Shown: piece after piece, positions 6,585 through 13,310 of the stretch | Layout of the letters: each line of letters opens with the position of its first letter | Position numbering within the stretch: position 1 is the stretch's first letter | Source of the DNA: Aphodosoma sp045600865 | GTDB taxonomy: Bacteria; Bacteroidota; Bacteroidia; Bacteroidales; Paludibacteraceae | Assembly: GCA_045600865.1 (NCBI GenBank) | Contig: JAZRYS010000219.1 | Span: forward strand, 1 to 17,281 | Direction of reading: 5' to 3' | Length of the DNA: 17,281 bases | The notes under the pieces: generated by a model | The model's database searches: none | What the model was told of the DNA's origin: nothing | What the model saw: the letters and a program-made list of their open reading frames with translations, nothing else | Program-made: the position numbers and the translations under genes

Positions 6585-7448
6585 TTAATATCTGAAAGGT
6601 CTTTTGATTGCTTCCTCAATACCCTCGAAACTATCATTGAAGTGAATGCCTTGCACCTCGATCATGGAGCAGTCCATGGTCAGGTTCCTTGGTTCTTCAC
6701 AGAATCTTTCTTCGTCGGCCAGAATCCACTCAGTGGGGTCTTTCAATCCCATCAGCTCGGCTGCCTTCAGGTGAAGTTCGTAGCTGTTCAACGTATTGCC
6801 GCTACCGAAGTTGTAGATGCCTCCTGGCAGTGCAATAGCTTTCTCGATGTTCTTGACCACCTCCCAGACATTCGTTACTGCACGATATTCGTGGGTAGCG
6901 GCTTTGAGAGGATTGCCCTCTATATACGCTTTCTGAAGGTTGACCAGTATGTTGCTGTTCAACTTCATCGTGCTGCTCGGCAGATCGTACATCCAAGTCA
7001 ATCTTAACCCTACTGCTTCCGGCAGATTCCATTGAGCCCTCTGCTCGCACTCCAGCTTGTGCTGACCATAGACGTTGACCGGCTGCAGTACATCCTCTTC
7101 CTTGAGAGGTCCAAGTAGGGGAGTACCATTATACACCTGATCACTGGACATAAAGACGAGCTTTGCACCTGTCAGTTTGCAGGCTTTGGCAATCCGCACT
7201 GTACCCTGCACATTCACCTTGTGCGATTCTTCTCTATGTTGCTCGCAATAACCAGTATTGCTCAATGCTGCACAATGTACCACAACATCTGGCTGATGCT
7301 CCTCCAAGTAAGCTTTGACCGCTTCTTCATGGCTAACATTCAGCTCGCCATGAGTAGGTAGCAAAAGCTCATACTTATCCCTGAAGAAATAAGCCAGCCT
7401 GCTGCCCAGGAAGCCGCTACTACCGGTAATCAATATCTTGGTATTCAT
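6585..7448 (-). CDS. SDR-family NAD(P)-dependent sugar nucleotide reductase (RmlD-like)
   Basis: The 287-residue protein is an extended short-chain dehydrogenase of the RmlD_sub_bind type. It shows the Rossmann loop G9-SSGFLG15, 'VVHCAALSNTGYCE', 'LVFMSSDQVYNGT' with the catalytic Ser/Thr region, and the Y127-x3-K131 active site in 'NVYGQHK'. RmlD reduces dTDP-4-dehydrorhamnose, but stand-alone relatives act on other sugar nucleotides. No other rml genes are nearby, so I do not assign rmlD. Its ATG overlaps the thpR stop (ATGA, 7445-7448), and the next gene starts 4 bp after its stop, which gives a three-gene operon. The C-terminal 'EGIEEAIKRPFRY' is normal for the family. Confidence 0.85.
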   Translation of the reverse strand: MNTKILITGSSGFLGSRLAYFFRDKYELLLPTHGELNVSHEEAVKAYLEEHQPDVVVHCAALSNTGYCEQHREESHKVNVQGTVRIAKACKLTGAKLVFMSSDQVYNGTPLLGPLKEEDVLQPVNVYGQHKLECEQRAQWNLPEAVGLRLTWMYDLPSSTMKLNSNILVNLQKAYIEGNPLKAATHEYRAVTNVWEVVKNIEKAIALPGGIYNFGSGNTLNSYELHLKAAELMGLKDPTEWILADEERFCEEPRNLTMDCSMIEVQGIHFNDSFEGIEEAIKRPFRY

Positions 7449-7942
7449 TGTATTTCAGAATAAATCAATTCGCCATCTATCCGTTCCGACTTCATGATGA
7501 AGATTTTCTCAACACGCATAGATGTTTCTTGTACGTCAATGTCGGTCACAATCTCTGAAGGATGCTGCGCCAAGGAAATGTGAGGGAAGAAAACATCATC
7601 CTTGAACGAAACCCCATTGGCCTTCAAGCGATCCCGAAGTCGTTTGGTCAGCTCAGTTACGCGATTATTGTCCTTCAATCCACACCAGATAACTCCAGCT
7701 TTGGTCGGGAATGTCCCTAATTTGCCTAGCGTAAGATTGAATGGCTCAAAAGCAACTTCATTCACGGCCTTACGGATAGCTGTAAGATCATAGCTCTCGC
7801 CAATGAAAGCGAGCGTCATGTGCAGATTGCCATACGGGCAGTAGTTGCCTTGAACGCCTCTTGCCTTGAGTGCGTCCTGCAAGGAAACAAGCCCCTGTTT
7901 GAACCTTTCGTCGAACCGTATTGCTATGAATGTCCGAGCCAT
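7445..7942 (-). CDS. thpR: RNA 2',3'-cyclic phosphodiesterase
   Basis: The 165-residue protein is a 2H phosphoesterase (LigT/ThpR). Both catalytic H-x-(T/S) motifs are present: H41-M-T43 in 'NLHMTLAFIGE' and H121-I-S123 in 'FFPHISLAQHP'. The N-terminus 'MARTFIAIRFDE' is standard for ThpR. It hydrolyses 2',3'-cyclic phosphate ends of RNA and may have ligase activity in vitro. It is the first gene of an operon with the RmlD-like and flavodoxin-fold genes. A candidate -7 element is at 8070-8077. Length is slightly under the usual 175-190 residues, but both motifs are intact. Confidence 0.9.
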   Translation of the reverse strand: MARTFIAIRFDERFKQGLVSLQDALKARGVQGNYCPYGNLHMTLAFIGESYDLTAIRKAVNEVAFEPFNLTLGKLGTFPTKAGVIWCGLKDNNRVTELTKRLRDRLKANGVSFKDDVFFPHISLAQHPSEIVTDIDVQETSMRVEKIFIMKSERIDGELIYSEIQ

Positions 7943-7966
7943 TTTCTTGAAACCCTCCTTAATTGA

Positions 7967-8029
7967 TTATTCCGTTATATACTCAAACCAATCGAAATCG
8001 GTGTAGCCTTTCTTATTGAATTTACAGTT
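7967..8029 (-). pseudogene. Possible C-terminal gene relic
   Basis: A short open stretch without a start codon reads CKFNKKGYTDFDWFEYITE and then TAA. The aromatic, acidic ending looks like a real protein C-terminus, but an in-frame TGA (8030-8032) precedes it and no frame upstream continues it. It could be a decayed gene end or chance. Confidence 0.2.
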
Positions 8030-8040
8030 TCAAAAAACTA

Positions 8041-8082
8041 TTCGCTAATAATCAGCAGTGTAGGGGGGGCAAAACTAGCGAA
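8041..8082. promoter_or_regulatory. Candidate thpR promoter inside an inverted repeat
   Basis: On the minus strand TAGTTTTG (8077-8070) fits the -7 consensus TAnnTTTG, giving a leader of about 130 nt before thpR. It lies at the edge of a 7-bp inverted repeat, TTCGCTA (8041-8047) and TAGCGAA (8076-8082), with a run of seven G between the arms. A TTG at 8104-8106 is 26 bp upstream, too far for a normal -33 element. The rest of the 276-bp gap (7943-8218) shows only a weak relic and no other clear signal. Confidence 0.3.
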
Positions 8083-8218
8083 CGTTAGATCTCATCGTTT
8101 TATCAAGTTAACATAACATAGATTATGGAATTGCTTGTTTATCCTCAAAAGGGGAGGGGTAAGTCGTTGAAAATTACTTGTATTTTACATTATTAGCAAG
8201 CCTGTTTTTTACTTGGAA

Positions 8219-9553
8219 TCAAGACGCATTGCTGCATAATGCAAGTATCTTGTTCATCCATCCGACCAATGGGGAAGGGCAGCTCAGCAAACCACCATTG
8301 AACTGTAGGTTCAGCATAGAATAGCGGAAGCGATATTTCGGCTTAAACTTCTCGTTATATACCGACAGGCTTCTTCCATTGATGTTCTCCTCTGCCTTGA
8401 CCTCGATAGGAATGATGTTTTCTTCATTCTGAATGACAAACTCCACTTCCGCACGACCCTCAGATGTCCAATAGCACGGTGTTTCGTCCTGTAGCTGCGG
8501 AAGGAGTGCCTGTAAGGCTGCATTCTCTGCCATCGCTCCCTTGAACTCTGTATAGTTGGCAGATGGATCGAGAACAACAGATGCTGGAAGCTTGGCCAAG
8601 CGTCTGAGCAGACCACAGTCGCTGGCATATACCTTGAATGCGTCATTCTCCTCATATGCCTTGAGAGGTACTCCTGGTTTGCTAATATTATATATAATAT
8701 GTATCATGCCGGCATCCTGAAGCCACATCAATGCATCTTCGTAATCCTTGGAGCGGGCTCCGCTGCGAATGACTTTATAGACGAACTTGCGGTTCTCCTT
8801 TGCCAGCTGGGCAGGCAGAGAGTGCCAGAGTGCGTGAATGCGAGGTATCTCATTTGCTGCTGCATACTTTGAGAAGTCTAGCTCATATAGATCAAGTATG
8901 TCCTGAAGGATTCTCTCAATCTCCCCGTTGCCACGGTTCTCAAGCATAGCGACTACTGCCTCTGGCATACCACCACAGACCTGATAGCGTCTGTATTCGG
9001 TTCGAAGCTTGTTCAAGATGATCTCAGGAAGATGTCCGATCTTATCCAGAGACTCGATGTAATCATATACAGAGGGTTCGCTGGTGCGCAGAAACTCTCT
9101 GAAGGTGATAGGGTACATACGCATGATGTTGACCTTGCCCACAGGTACGGTCATTCCTTTTCTGCGTACAGCAACGCCGAGCAGCGAACCTGCTGCTATG
9201 ATATGATACTGCGGAGCATCCTCACAGAAATACTTCAGGCTGTTAAGCGCTTCTTCACATTCCTGGATCTCATCGAAGATAATGAGCGTACGTCCGGGAA
9301 GGATAGGGTCGTCACAGTACAGTGCAAGTTCTTTGATGATGCGTTCCGGTGACTTGGTTGTCTGAAATATCGATTTCAATTCGGGATGACGGTCAAAGTC
9401 AAACTTCACACAGTAGTCGAAGCATTCTTGTCCGAATGCTTCCATCACCCATGTCTTGCCGATCTGCCTGGCTCCTTTGAGCAGTATAGGCTTACGATTC
9501 TCAGCCTCTTTCCACTGCTTGAATGCATTGATAATATCTCTTTCGACTTTCAT
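8219..9553 (-). CDS. AAA ATPase with C-terminal DUF4143 nuclease-like domain
   Basis: The 444-residue protein belongs to the AAA_14/DUF4143 family common in Bacteroidetes. It has Walker A G27-ARQIGKT34, Walker B 'TLIIFDEIQE' with D94-E95, the sensor segment 'IIAAGSLLGVAV', and the family motif 'MRMYPITFREFL'. A winged-helix middle section follows. The DUF4143 end has 'AEVEFVIQNEENIIPIEVKA', where E371 and E384-x-K386 resemble a PD-(D/E)xK nuclease core, with Glu in place of the usual Asp. The function of the family is not established. The gene stands alone between a strong promoter (9616-9647) with a large leader dyad and 265 bp of mostly empty sequence. It is chromosomal-looking and precedes the accessory block. 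Confidence 0.88.
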   Translation of the reverse strand: MKVERDIINAFKQWKEAENRKPILLKGARQIGKTWVMEAFGQECFDYCVKFDFDRHPELKSIFQTTKSPERIIKELALYCDDPILPGRTLIIFDEIQECEEALNSLKYFCEDAPQYHIIAAGSLLGVAVRRKGMTVPVGKVNIMRMYPITFREFLRTSEPSVYDYIESLDKIGHLPEIILNKLRTEYRRYQVCGGMPEAVVAMLENRGNGEIERILQDILDLYELDFSKYAAANEIPRIHALWHSLPAQLAKENRKFVYKVIRSGARSKDYEDALMWLQDAGMIHIIYNISKPGVPLKAYEENDAFKVYASDCGLLRRLAKLPASVVLDPSANYTEFKGAMAENAALQALLPQLQDETPCYWTSEGRAEVEFVIQNEENIIPIEVKAEENINGRSLSVYNEKFKPKYRFRYSMLNLQFNGGLLSCPSPLVGWMNKILALCSNAS

Positions 9554-9565
9554 AGAATTACACTA

Positions 9566-9610
9566 TTAAGTGCAGATTTGTGTTGACTAAATACACTTTT
9601 CAGCACTTAA
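9566..9610 (-). promoter_or_regulatory. Nested 45-bp dyad at the 5' end of the AAA/DUF4143 transcript
   Basis: Two perfect stems nest symmetrically. The outer arms are TTAAGTGC (9566-9573) and GCACTTAA (9603-9610). The inner arms are GTGT (9580-9583) and ACAC (9593-9596). Six bases separate outer from inner arm on each side, with a 9-base centre. It lies directly downstream of the -7 element, so the mRNA would begin with this hairpin, about 12 nt before the ATG. It could be an mRNA-stabilising or translation-control leader, or a dimeric repressor operator. Confidence 0.65.
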
Positions 9611-9615
9611 CGGTG

Positions 9616-9647
9616 CAAAAATACGGATTTTTACGGAAACATCCAAA
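9616..9647 (-). promoter_or_regulatory. Promoter of the AAA/DUF4143 gene
   Basis: Minus-strand TTTG (9647-9644), a 20-bp spacer and TATTTTTG (9623-9616) match the Bacteroidetes -33/-7 consensus closely. The start of transcription should be near 9609, with a leader of about 55 nt before the ATG at 9553. Confidence 0.7.
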
Positions 9648-9727
9648 TTATTTTGTCATAAATTAGGATTGGAGGATTCAAATCGATCTTCCAAGGCGGA
9701 AAACCATAGTTATGCGTTGCATTTTAG

Positions 9728-9829
9728 TAGTGTCTTTGCTGTCTCAACTGTCCCTCTTGTCCCACTCGTCCATTTCATACATTCCCGTCCCTTCCGTTGC
9801 TGACGTACCTGTTCTATAAAAATGGGACA
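9728..9829. repeat. Left inverted arm: 9-bp GGGACAnnn units
   Basis: On the minus strand 9772-9728 divides into five 9-bp units: TGGACGAGT, GGGACAAGA, GGGACAGTT, GAGACAGCA and AAGACACTA. The 27 bp at 9754-9728 match 13208-13234 in inverted orientation at 23 of 27 positions. Farther in, AAAATGGGACA (9819-9829) is the inverse of TGTCCCATTTT at 13152-13162. CGGGAA-type words lie between at comparable distances in both arms. The unit spacing and long-range inversion suggest a bound protein array. Confidence 0.65.
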
Positions 9830-10047
9830 GTTGTCCGTTACTGTCAGTCACTCTCCTGATATTGTCTCTTTCATGCAGTGTGTGTCTGTGTCCCGATAGA
9901 CACTCGTTGTCCTACCCAGCTTAATCCAAATGTGTCTCTAAGGGACATAGTCAGAACCCCGTTTCGTGGCAGGTTGATAAGACATTGTCGGTTATCTCCT
10001 GACATAGGACATTGCGCTCCATAATATCAGAGAGGTGGATTGCAATT

Positions 10048-10150
10048 GAGATGCGATAATCATTCACTTGCGTTTCATTTTGAATTATAAGATATGTTTC
10101 ATTATCAGCTTAATATATGATTTTGACATGCAATATATCCGACATGCGAT
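10048..10150 (+). repeat. GAcATGCGAT decamer cluster, left copy
   Basis: Three copies occur: GAGATGCGAT (10048-10057), GACATGCAAT (10125-10134) and GACATGCGAT (10141-10150). The last two are 16 bp apart. The same decamer occurs at 14438 and 14550, upstream of the lipoprotein-Hsp70 promoter. They lie 57-160 bp upstream of the -7 element at 10207. Confidence 0.5.
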
Positions 10151-10169
10151 ACGGTTAAACATTCTTAAC

Positions 10170-10214
10170 TTTTCATTTCTTTTCAAACCTTTTCATATTC
10201 TTTTCATACCTTTG
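10170..10214 (+). promoter_or_regulatory. Promoter of the replication operon with helically phased TTTTCA repeats
   Basis: TACCTTTG at 10207-10214 is a perfect Bacteroidetes -7 element (TAnnTTTG). Transcription should start near 10221. Instead of a normal TTTG -33 box, the upstream part has four TTTTCA words starting at 10170, 10180, 10190 and 10201, about one helical turn apart. The last runs straight into the -7 element. This could be a bent-DNA promoter or a repressor operator. Confidence 0.65.
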
Positions 10215-10276
10215 CCGTCACAACCCGACTTTTAAGAGGTTGCACAAGCATGTTTCTCCCTTCTATTTTATGTATT

Positions 10277-10615
10277 ATGAATGATTCAAACATTACCAGC
10301 CAGTCGCCCTACCGTGTAGTACTTCTCAATGAGGAAGATTACGAGGAAGTCATCATGGGCAGATCTCTCCCTTCTGATATTTTCCTGCCCTCAGAGTCCG
10401 TAGTAGGAGTGAGAACTACTACCTGTGACGATGACAACTATCGGTGGCTTAAGCAGGATGATGCGGAAGCCTTCCTCGGCAGAAAGACATGCACATTGTG
10501 GAGATATGTAAAGATCGGTCGTCTGCATGTAAGAAAAAAACTTGGCAGGAACTACTACGATCGCCGCGAGTTAATAACCCTGCTACACAGTGAGCAAAAT
10601 AATGCCCTAAGATGA
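10277..10615 (+). CDS. Excisionase-like helix-turn-helix protein
   Basis: The 112-residue protein ends in an HTH_17/excisionase-like domain (about 58-104), 'KQDDAEAFLGRKTCTLWRYV' continuing 'KIGRLHVRKKLGRNYYDRRE'. This is the MerR-like winged helix found in Xis proteins and in small regulators at the head of replication operons of Bacteroidetes elements. The N-terminal 50 residues are acidic and unrecognised. I prefer ATG 10277 over ATG 10250, which would add a hydrophobic MFLPSILCI leader unlikely in a DNA-binding protein. The stop overlaps the next ATG (ATGA). As first gene behind the promoter at 10207 it may regulate the operon or help the initiator; a directionality-factor role is possible, but no integrase is seen. 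Confidence 0.8.
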   Translation: MNDSNITSQSPYRVVLLNEEDYEEVIMGRSLPSDIFLPSESVVGVRTTTCDDDNYRWLKQDDAEAFLGRKTCTLWRYVKIGRLHVRKKLGRNYYDRRELITLLHSEQNNALR

Positions 10616-11664
10616 AAAAGAAAAAAATTTCTCATCAGTCGATTAAGGATCAGCTGGCGAAAAGCTCTGGCTCTGCTAATCTCATCGAGTCCGATTATCA
10701 GAAAGAGAAGGATTATGCCGACGACTACTTTGTCCTTCAGTCAGCCAACGAGGCACTCGAAGAAGGCCGTAACCAGCCTGAACCCAGAAACCTGTGGCAT
10801 CAGATCTGGTTTGAGAACGAGATACTCTGCCTGTTTGCCGACTCCAACCTTGGCAAATCAATTCTCGCAGTACAGATTGCGCAGGAGGTAGCTAAGACCG
10901 AGAAAGTACTCTATTTCGATTTCGAACTGACTGTCAAGCAGTTCCAGCGTAGATACACAGATCAGGATGGGAACCTTCACCGCTTCCCAGATAACTTGCT
11001 TCGTGTACGTAAGCAGATGAATAATCGCACCTGGGAGCGTTTTGACAACAACGTGATCATGGGTATAGAGCAGGCTCTGCTGAAAAGCAACGTGCGTGTT
11101 GCCATCATCGACAACATCACCTTCATCAGTGACAAGTTGGAGGATGGCGATGCTGCCATGACACTTATGAGGCGCTTCATCTTCCTGAAGGAGAAATACA
11201 ACTTCTCCTTTCTGATAGTTGCCCACACGCCAAAGCACTTTCCATATTCTCCGATTACGGAGAACGACCTGTCTGGCAGCAAGAAGCTATATAACAGCTT
11301 TGACTCCGTGATAGCCATCGGAAGAAGCATCAAGGGCAGAGGACAGCGCTACCTCAAGACCCTGAAGCAACGTAGCGACGAAGTCTGCTATGACGAGCAT
11401 AGCGTACTCAACTGCCATATCGAGAAGAAGAATGCATTCTTGTATTTTGTATTCGATGACACTTCTCCAGAACGAGAACATCTGTCAAAACCGACAAAGA
11501 ACAATCAACAGTATGTGGATGACGTGATGAAACTCTACGGTCAGGGTAAATCGACCCGAGAGATAGGTGAGCTGCTTAACTCCAATAAGAGCACCGTCAA
11601 TCGTGTGATCAACGAGCATAAGAATGATCCGAAGCCTTTTCGCCAGGGATCAATAGAAGAATGA
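10612..11664 (+). CDS. RepA-like AAA ATPase / replicative helicase with C-terminal HTH
   Basis: This 350-residue RecA-fold ATPase resembles the RepA (RSF1010-type)/DnaB-like helicases of mobile elements. Walker A is A76-DSNLGKS83. 'VLYFDFELTVKQFQRRY' is typical of the DnaB/RepA group. Walker B is 'VRVAIIDNITFIS' with D167, and the sensor is 'FLIVAHTPKH' with H205. After a linker rich in polar residues (about 284-298) comes a Hin-type HTH (299-338), 'VDDVMKLYGQGKSTREIGEL' then 'LNSNKSTVNRVINEH'. Carrying its own DNA-binding domain would let the ATPase find specific sites, for example the 9-bp arrays. It overlaps both neighbours by 4 bp (ATGA), so HTH protein, ATPase and primase are made together. 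Helicase function is inferred from fold and context. Confidence 0.82.
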   Translation: MKKKKISHQSIKDQLAKSSGSANLIESDYQKEKDYADDYFVLQSANEALEEGRNQPEPRNLWHQIWFENEILCLFADSNLGKSILAVQIAQEVAKTEKVLYFDFELTVKQFQRRYTDQDGNLHRFPDNLLRVRKQMNNRTWERFDNNVIMGIEQALLKSNVRVAIIDNITFISDKLEDGDAAMTLMRRFIFLKEKYNFSFLIVAHTPKHFPYSPITENDLSGSKKLYNSFDSVIAIGRSIKGRGQRYLKTLKQRSDEVCYDEHSVLNCHIEKKNAFLYFVFDDTSPEREHLSKPTKNNQQYVDDVMKLYGQGKSTREIGELLNSNKSTVNRVINEHKNDPKPFRQGSIEE

Positions 11665-12692
11665 TTATTATGACAAAGAGATCAGACAAGCATTTCTTCC
11701 AGCTGCAGCGCCATGGAAGCAACAACACCAAGGCAACCAAATACACCTGCCCAAGCTGCGGATGTAAGCATTCCTTTACCAGATATGTATATTTTGAGAA
11801 TGGCGAAGCGAAAGAGATAGATGAGACGTGCGGCATGTGCGACCATCAGTCAGGTTGCGGCTACCTCCTTCCTCCACGAGAGTTCTACCGTCTGCACCCT
11901 GAACGCCGTATCGACCTGCATAGTCAGGATGGTGTTGACAGACACAAGCCAGTATATACGCCTCCTGAGCGCGAGATAGACTATATCGAGGACAGCAGGA
12001 TGGCTCAGTTCAACGGTCTGGGCAATAACCTTGTGCTCTTTTTCAATAGTCTTCCTCTTCTGGATCATGATATTCTTTATCGTGTCCTGTCAGACTACAG
12101 AATTGGCTCTACCTATAGTAAAGAGATCGTTTACTGGCAGATAGACCTTCGTGGCAGGGTCAGGACGGGTAAGATCATACCGTATGATAAGGAAACCGGA
12201 CACCGTATTCACGGCAGGTATCCTGTTGACTGGGTTCATGCACGTATGGGACGGGCCTATCAGAGAAAGAGAGGTGAACCGGCGCCTCATTACCATCTGC
12301 AGCAATGTCTCTTCGGAGAGCATCTGCTGTCTCGCAGGCAGGATTCCCCTGTGTGTCTGGTAGAGTCTGAGAAAACGGCCCTGCTTTGCGCTATGATATG
12401 GCCAGATTATGTGTGGCTGGCAACCGGCGGCATGAACAACATGAGCACAGAGCTGCTGAGCGTGCTCGAAAAAAGGACTGTCACGGTGATACCAGATACA
12501 GATGCTTTCAATACATGGAAGGAGAACACTTTCATGTTTCCAGCCTGTAGTGTCAGTATCTTCGACCAGCTGGAAAAAAGAGTCACCGAGAGTGACCGCG
12601 CAAAGAAAATTGACATCGGCGATATAGTCGTGAGGTATCTGACGCGCGGTGATACATCATGTCTGGACAGGCTGAGAGCTATAAAATTCTGA
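11661..12692 (+). CDS. DUF6371 zinc-finger/Toprim primase-like protein
   Basis: The 343-residue protein has an N-terminal zinc finger, C30-x2-C33 ... C57-x2-C60 with C35 and C66 close by, in 'TCPSCGCKHSF' and 'TCGMCDHQSGCGYL'. This is as in CHC2-type primases and DUF6371 proteins. A middle domain (100-215) contains 'VYWQIDLRGRVRTGKIIPYD'. A Toprim-like domain follows with the Glu of 'VCLVESEKTALL' (E235) and the D279-T-D281 pair of 'VTVIPDTDAF'. It probably makes RNA primers for the element and acts with the ATPase encoded just before, whose stop overlaps its ATG. An internal ATG four codons in is an alternative start. Primase activity is inference from motif order. Confidence 0.82.
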   Translation: MIIMTKRSDKHFFQLQRHGSNNTKATKYTCPSCGCKHSFTRYVYFENGEAKEIDETCGMCDHQSGCGYLLPPREFYRLHPERRIDLHSQDGVDRHKPVYTPPEREIDYIEDSRMAQFNGLGNNLVLFFNSLPLLDHDILYRVLSDYRIGSTYSKEIVYWQIDLRGRVRTGKIIPYDKETGHRIHGRYPVDWVHARMGRAYQRKRGEPAPHYHLQQCLFGEHLLSRRQDSPVCLVESEKTALLCAMIWPDYVWLATGGMNNMSTELLSVLEKRTVTVIPDTDAFNTWKENTFMFPACSVSIFDQLEKRVTESDRAKKIDIGDIVVRYLTRGDTSCLDRLRAIKF

Positions 12693-12726
12693 GAGTAACA
12701 AACATAATACTAACCCTTTAATCTCT

Positions 12727-13110
12727 ATGAGAATCTATAATACAGCAATCAACTTCAATGAAAACCAGCAGAAGATAGAGACCTCTTTACTTTTCACAAG
12801 CGGTGCCTTCCCTGATCCGGGAGAGGGCTTCGTAACCATTGCCATGACAACAAATATCGAGGCTACTCTATTCTGTAATCTTATCTGTGCAAAGATCAGC
12901 AACGGGATGCATCCTTCTGTAGATGACATACGACGAGAATGGCACTACTTCTCCTTTCTGATAGTGAGCTGCAAGTTCCTGTGCAATGCTTATCCCCAGC
13001 TGAATGACAGACCAGACTTTACCAGAGTCAAGGAGGCAGGTATGAGAATCAATGCTCCTGCCTATATGACAGACCCCGACATCGTTTATGCAGACATGCA
13101 TACCGCATAA
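12727..13110 (+). CDS. Hypothetical protein, 127 aa, last gene of the replication operon
   Basis: I do not recognise a family. The protein opens MRIYNTAINFNENQQKIETS and includes 'FPDPGEGFVTIAMTTNIEAT' and 'PSVDDIRREWHYFSFLIVSC' followed by 'KFLCNAYPQL'. It has no signal peptide, although residues 40-60 and 78-95 are fairly hydrophobic and Cys-containing. It follows the primase by 34 bp without an evident promoter and is followed after 6 bp by a strong terminator (13117-13149). That makes it the end of a four-gene unit and suggests a role in replication or copy control (inference). Reading frame, composition and operon position make it very likely to be real. Confidence 0.7.
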   Translation: MRIYNTAINFNENQQKIETSLLFTSGAFPDPGEGFVTIAMTTNIEATLFCNLICAKISNGMHPSVDDIRREWHYFSFLIVSCKFLCNAYPQLNDRPDFTRVKEAGMRINAPAYMTDPDIVYADMHTA

Positions 13111-13116
13111 ACCGAG

Positions 13117-13149
13117 GACCGACACCTGCAAGTGCCGGTCTATTTTTGT
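13117..13149 (+). terminator. Terminator of the replication operon
   Basis: GACCG-a-CAC (13117-13125) pairs with GTG-c-CGGTC (13132-13140), a 9-position stem with one mismatch and a 6-nt loop. TATTTTTGT follows directly. It starts 6 bp after the stop codon of the last plus-strand gene. Confidence 0.8.
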
Positions 13150-13151
13150 CC

Positions 13152-13243
13152 TGTCCCATTTTGAGATACCGATGCCACGGGAAACGAGACGGACATAAGA
13201 CCTCTTTGGGACAGTTGGGACAGCAGAGACATAAGGGACAAAA
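13152..13243. repeat. Right inverted arm with 9-bp GGGACAnnn array
   Basis: Four adjacent 9-bp units lie at 13208-13243: GGGACAGTT, GGGACAGCA, GAGACATAA and GGGACAAAA. Another in-register unit, CGGACATAA, is at 13190-13198. The words TGTCCCATTTT (13152-13162) and CACGGGAA (13177-13184) also have inverted counterparts in the arm at 9728-9829. The array fills the space between two convergent terminators, so neither operon should transcribe through it. It is a candidate replication origin, incompatibility region or recombinase site. Confidence 0.65.
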
Positions 13244-13281
13244 AAAACTCTGGACGTTAGGCCTAAACCTGGGTCCAGAGT
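13240..13281 (-). terminator. Terminator of the recombinase-like/HU operon
   Basis: ACTCTGGAC (13247-13255) and GTCCAGAGT (13273-13281) form a perfect 9-bp stem. On the minus strand it is followed at once by a run of Ts (A-run 13240-13247 on the plus strand). The loop contains the 10-bp palindrome TTAGGCCTAA (13257-13266). It is a textbook Rho-independent terminator, 30 bp after the HU stop. Confidence 0.88.
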
Positions 13282-13310
13282 AACTGTATGCGCAGAATTG
13301 AGATGATACG

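Larger units (their letters stand above)
9624..10276. other. 650-bp noncoding region, probable left boundary or origin region of an accessory element
   Basis: No gene is supported here on either strand. The stretch holds the left inverted arm with 9-bp units (9728-9829), further scattered TGTCC/GGACA words (for example 9832, 9889, 9908, 9942, 10007), decamer motifs (10048-10150), phased TTTTCA repeats (10170-10206) and a promoter (10207-10214). The density of GGACA-type words between 9728 and 10010 is the striking feature and stops abruptly on both sides. The last 200 bp are A/T-rich. No tRNA, integrase site or direct-repeat att site could be recognised. Confidence 0.6.

Noticed and set aside
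8142..8158. CCTC/GAGG hairpin as terminator
   Set aside because: The stem is only 4 bp with no U-tract on either strand.
9691..9703. TTCC-AAGGC-GGAA inverted repeat
   Set aside because: The stem is only 4 bp and not linked to a gene end or promoter.
9728..10010. CRISPR array
   Set aside because: Repeats are 6-9 bp words without long identical repeats or unique spacers, and no cas genes are present.
9554..10249. tRNA gene or att site at the element boundary
   Set aside because: I could find no cloverleaf or paired direct repeats, so no boundary can be stated.
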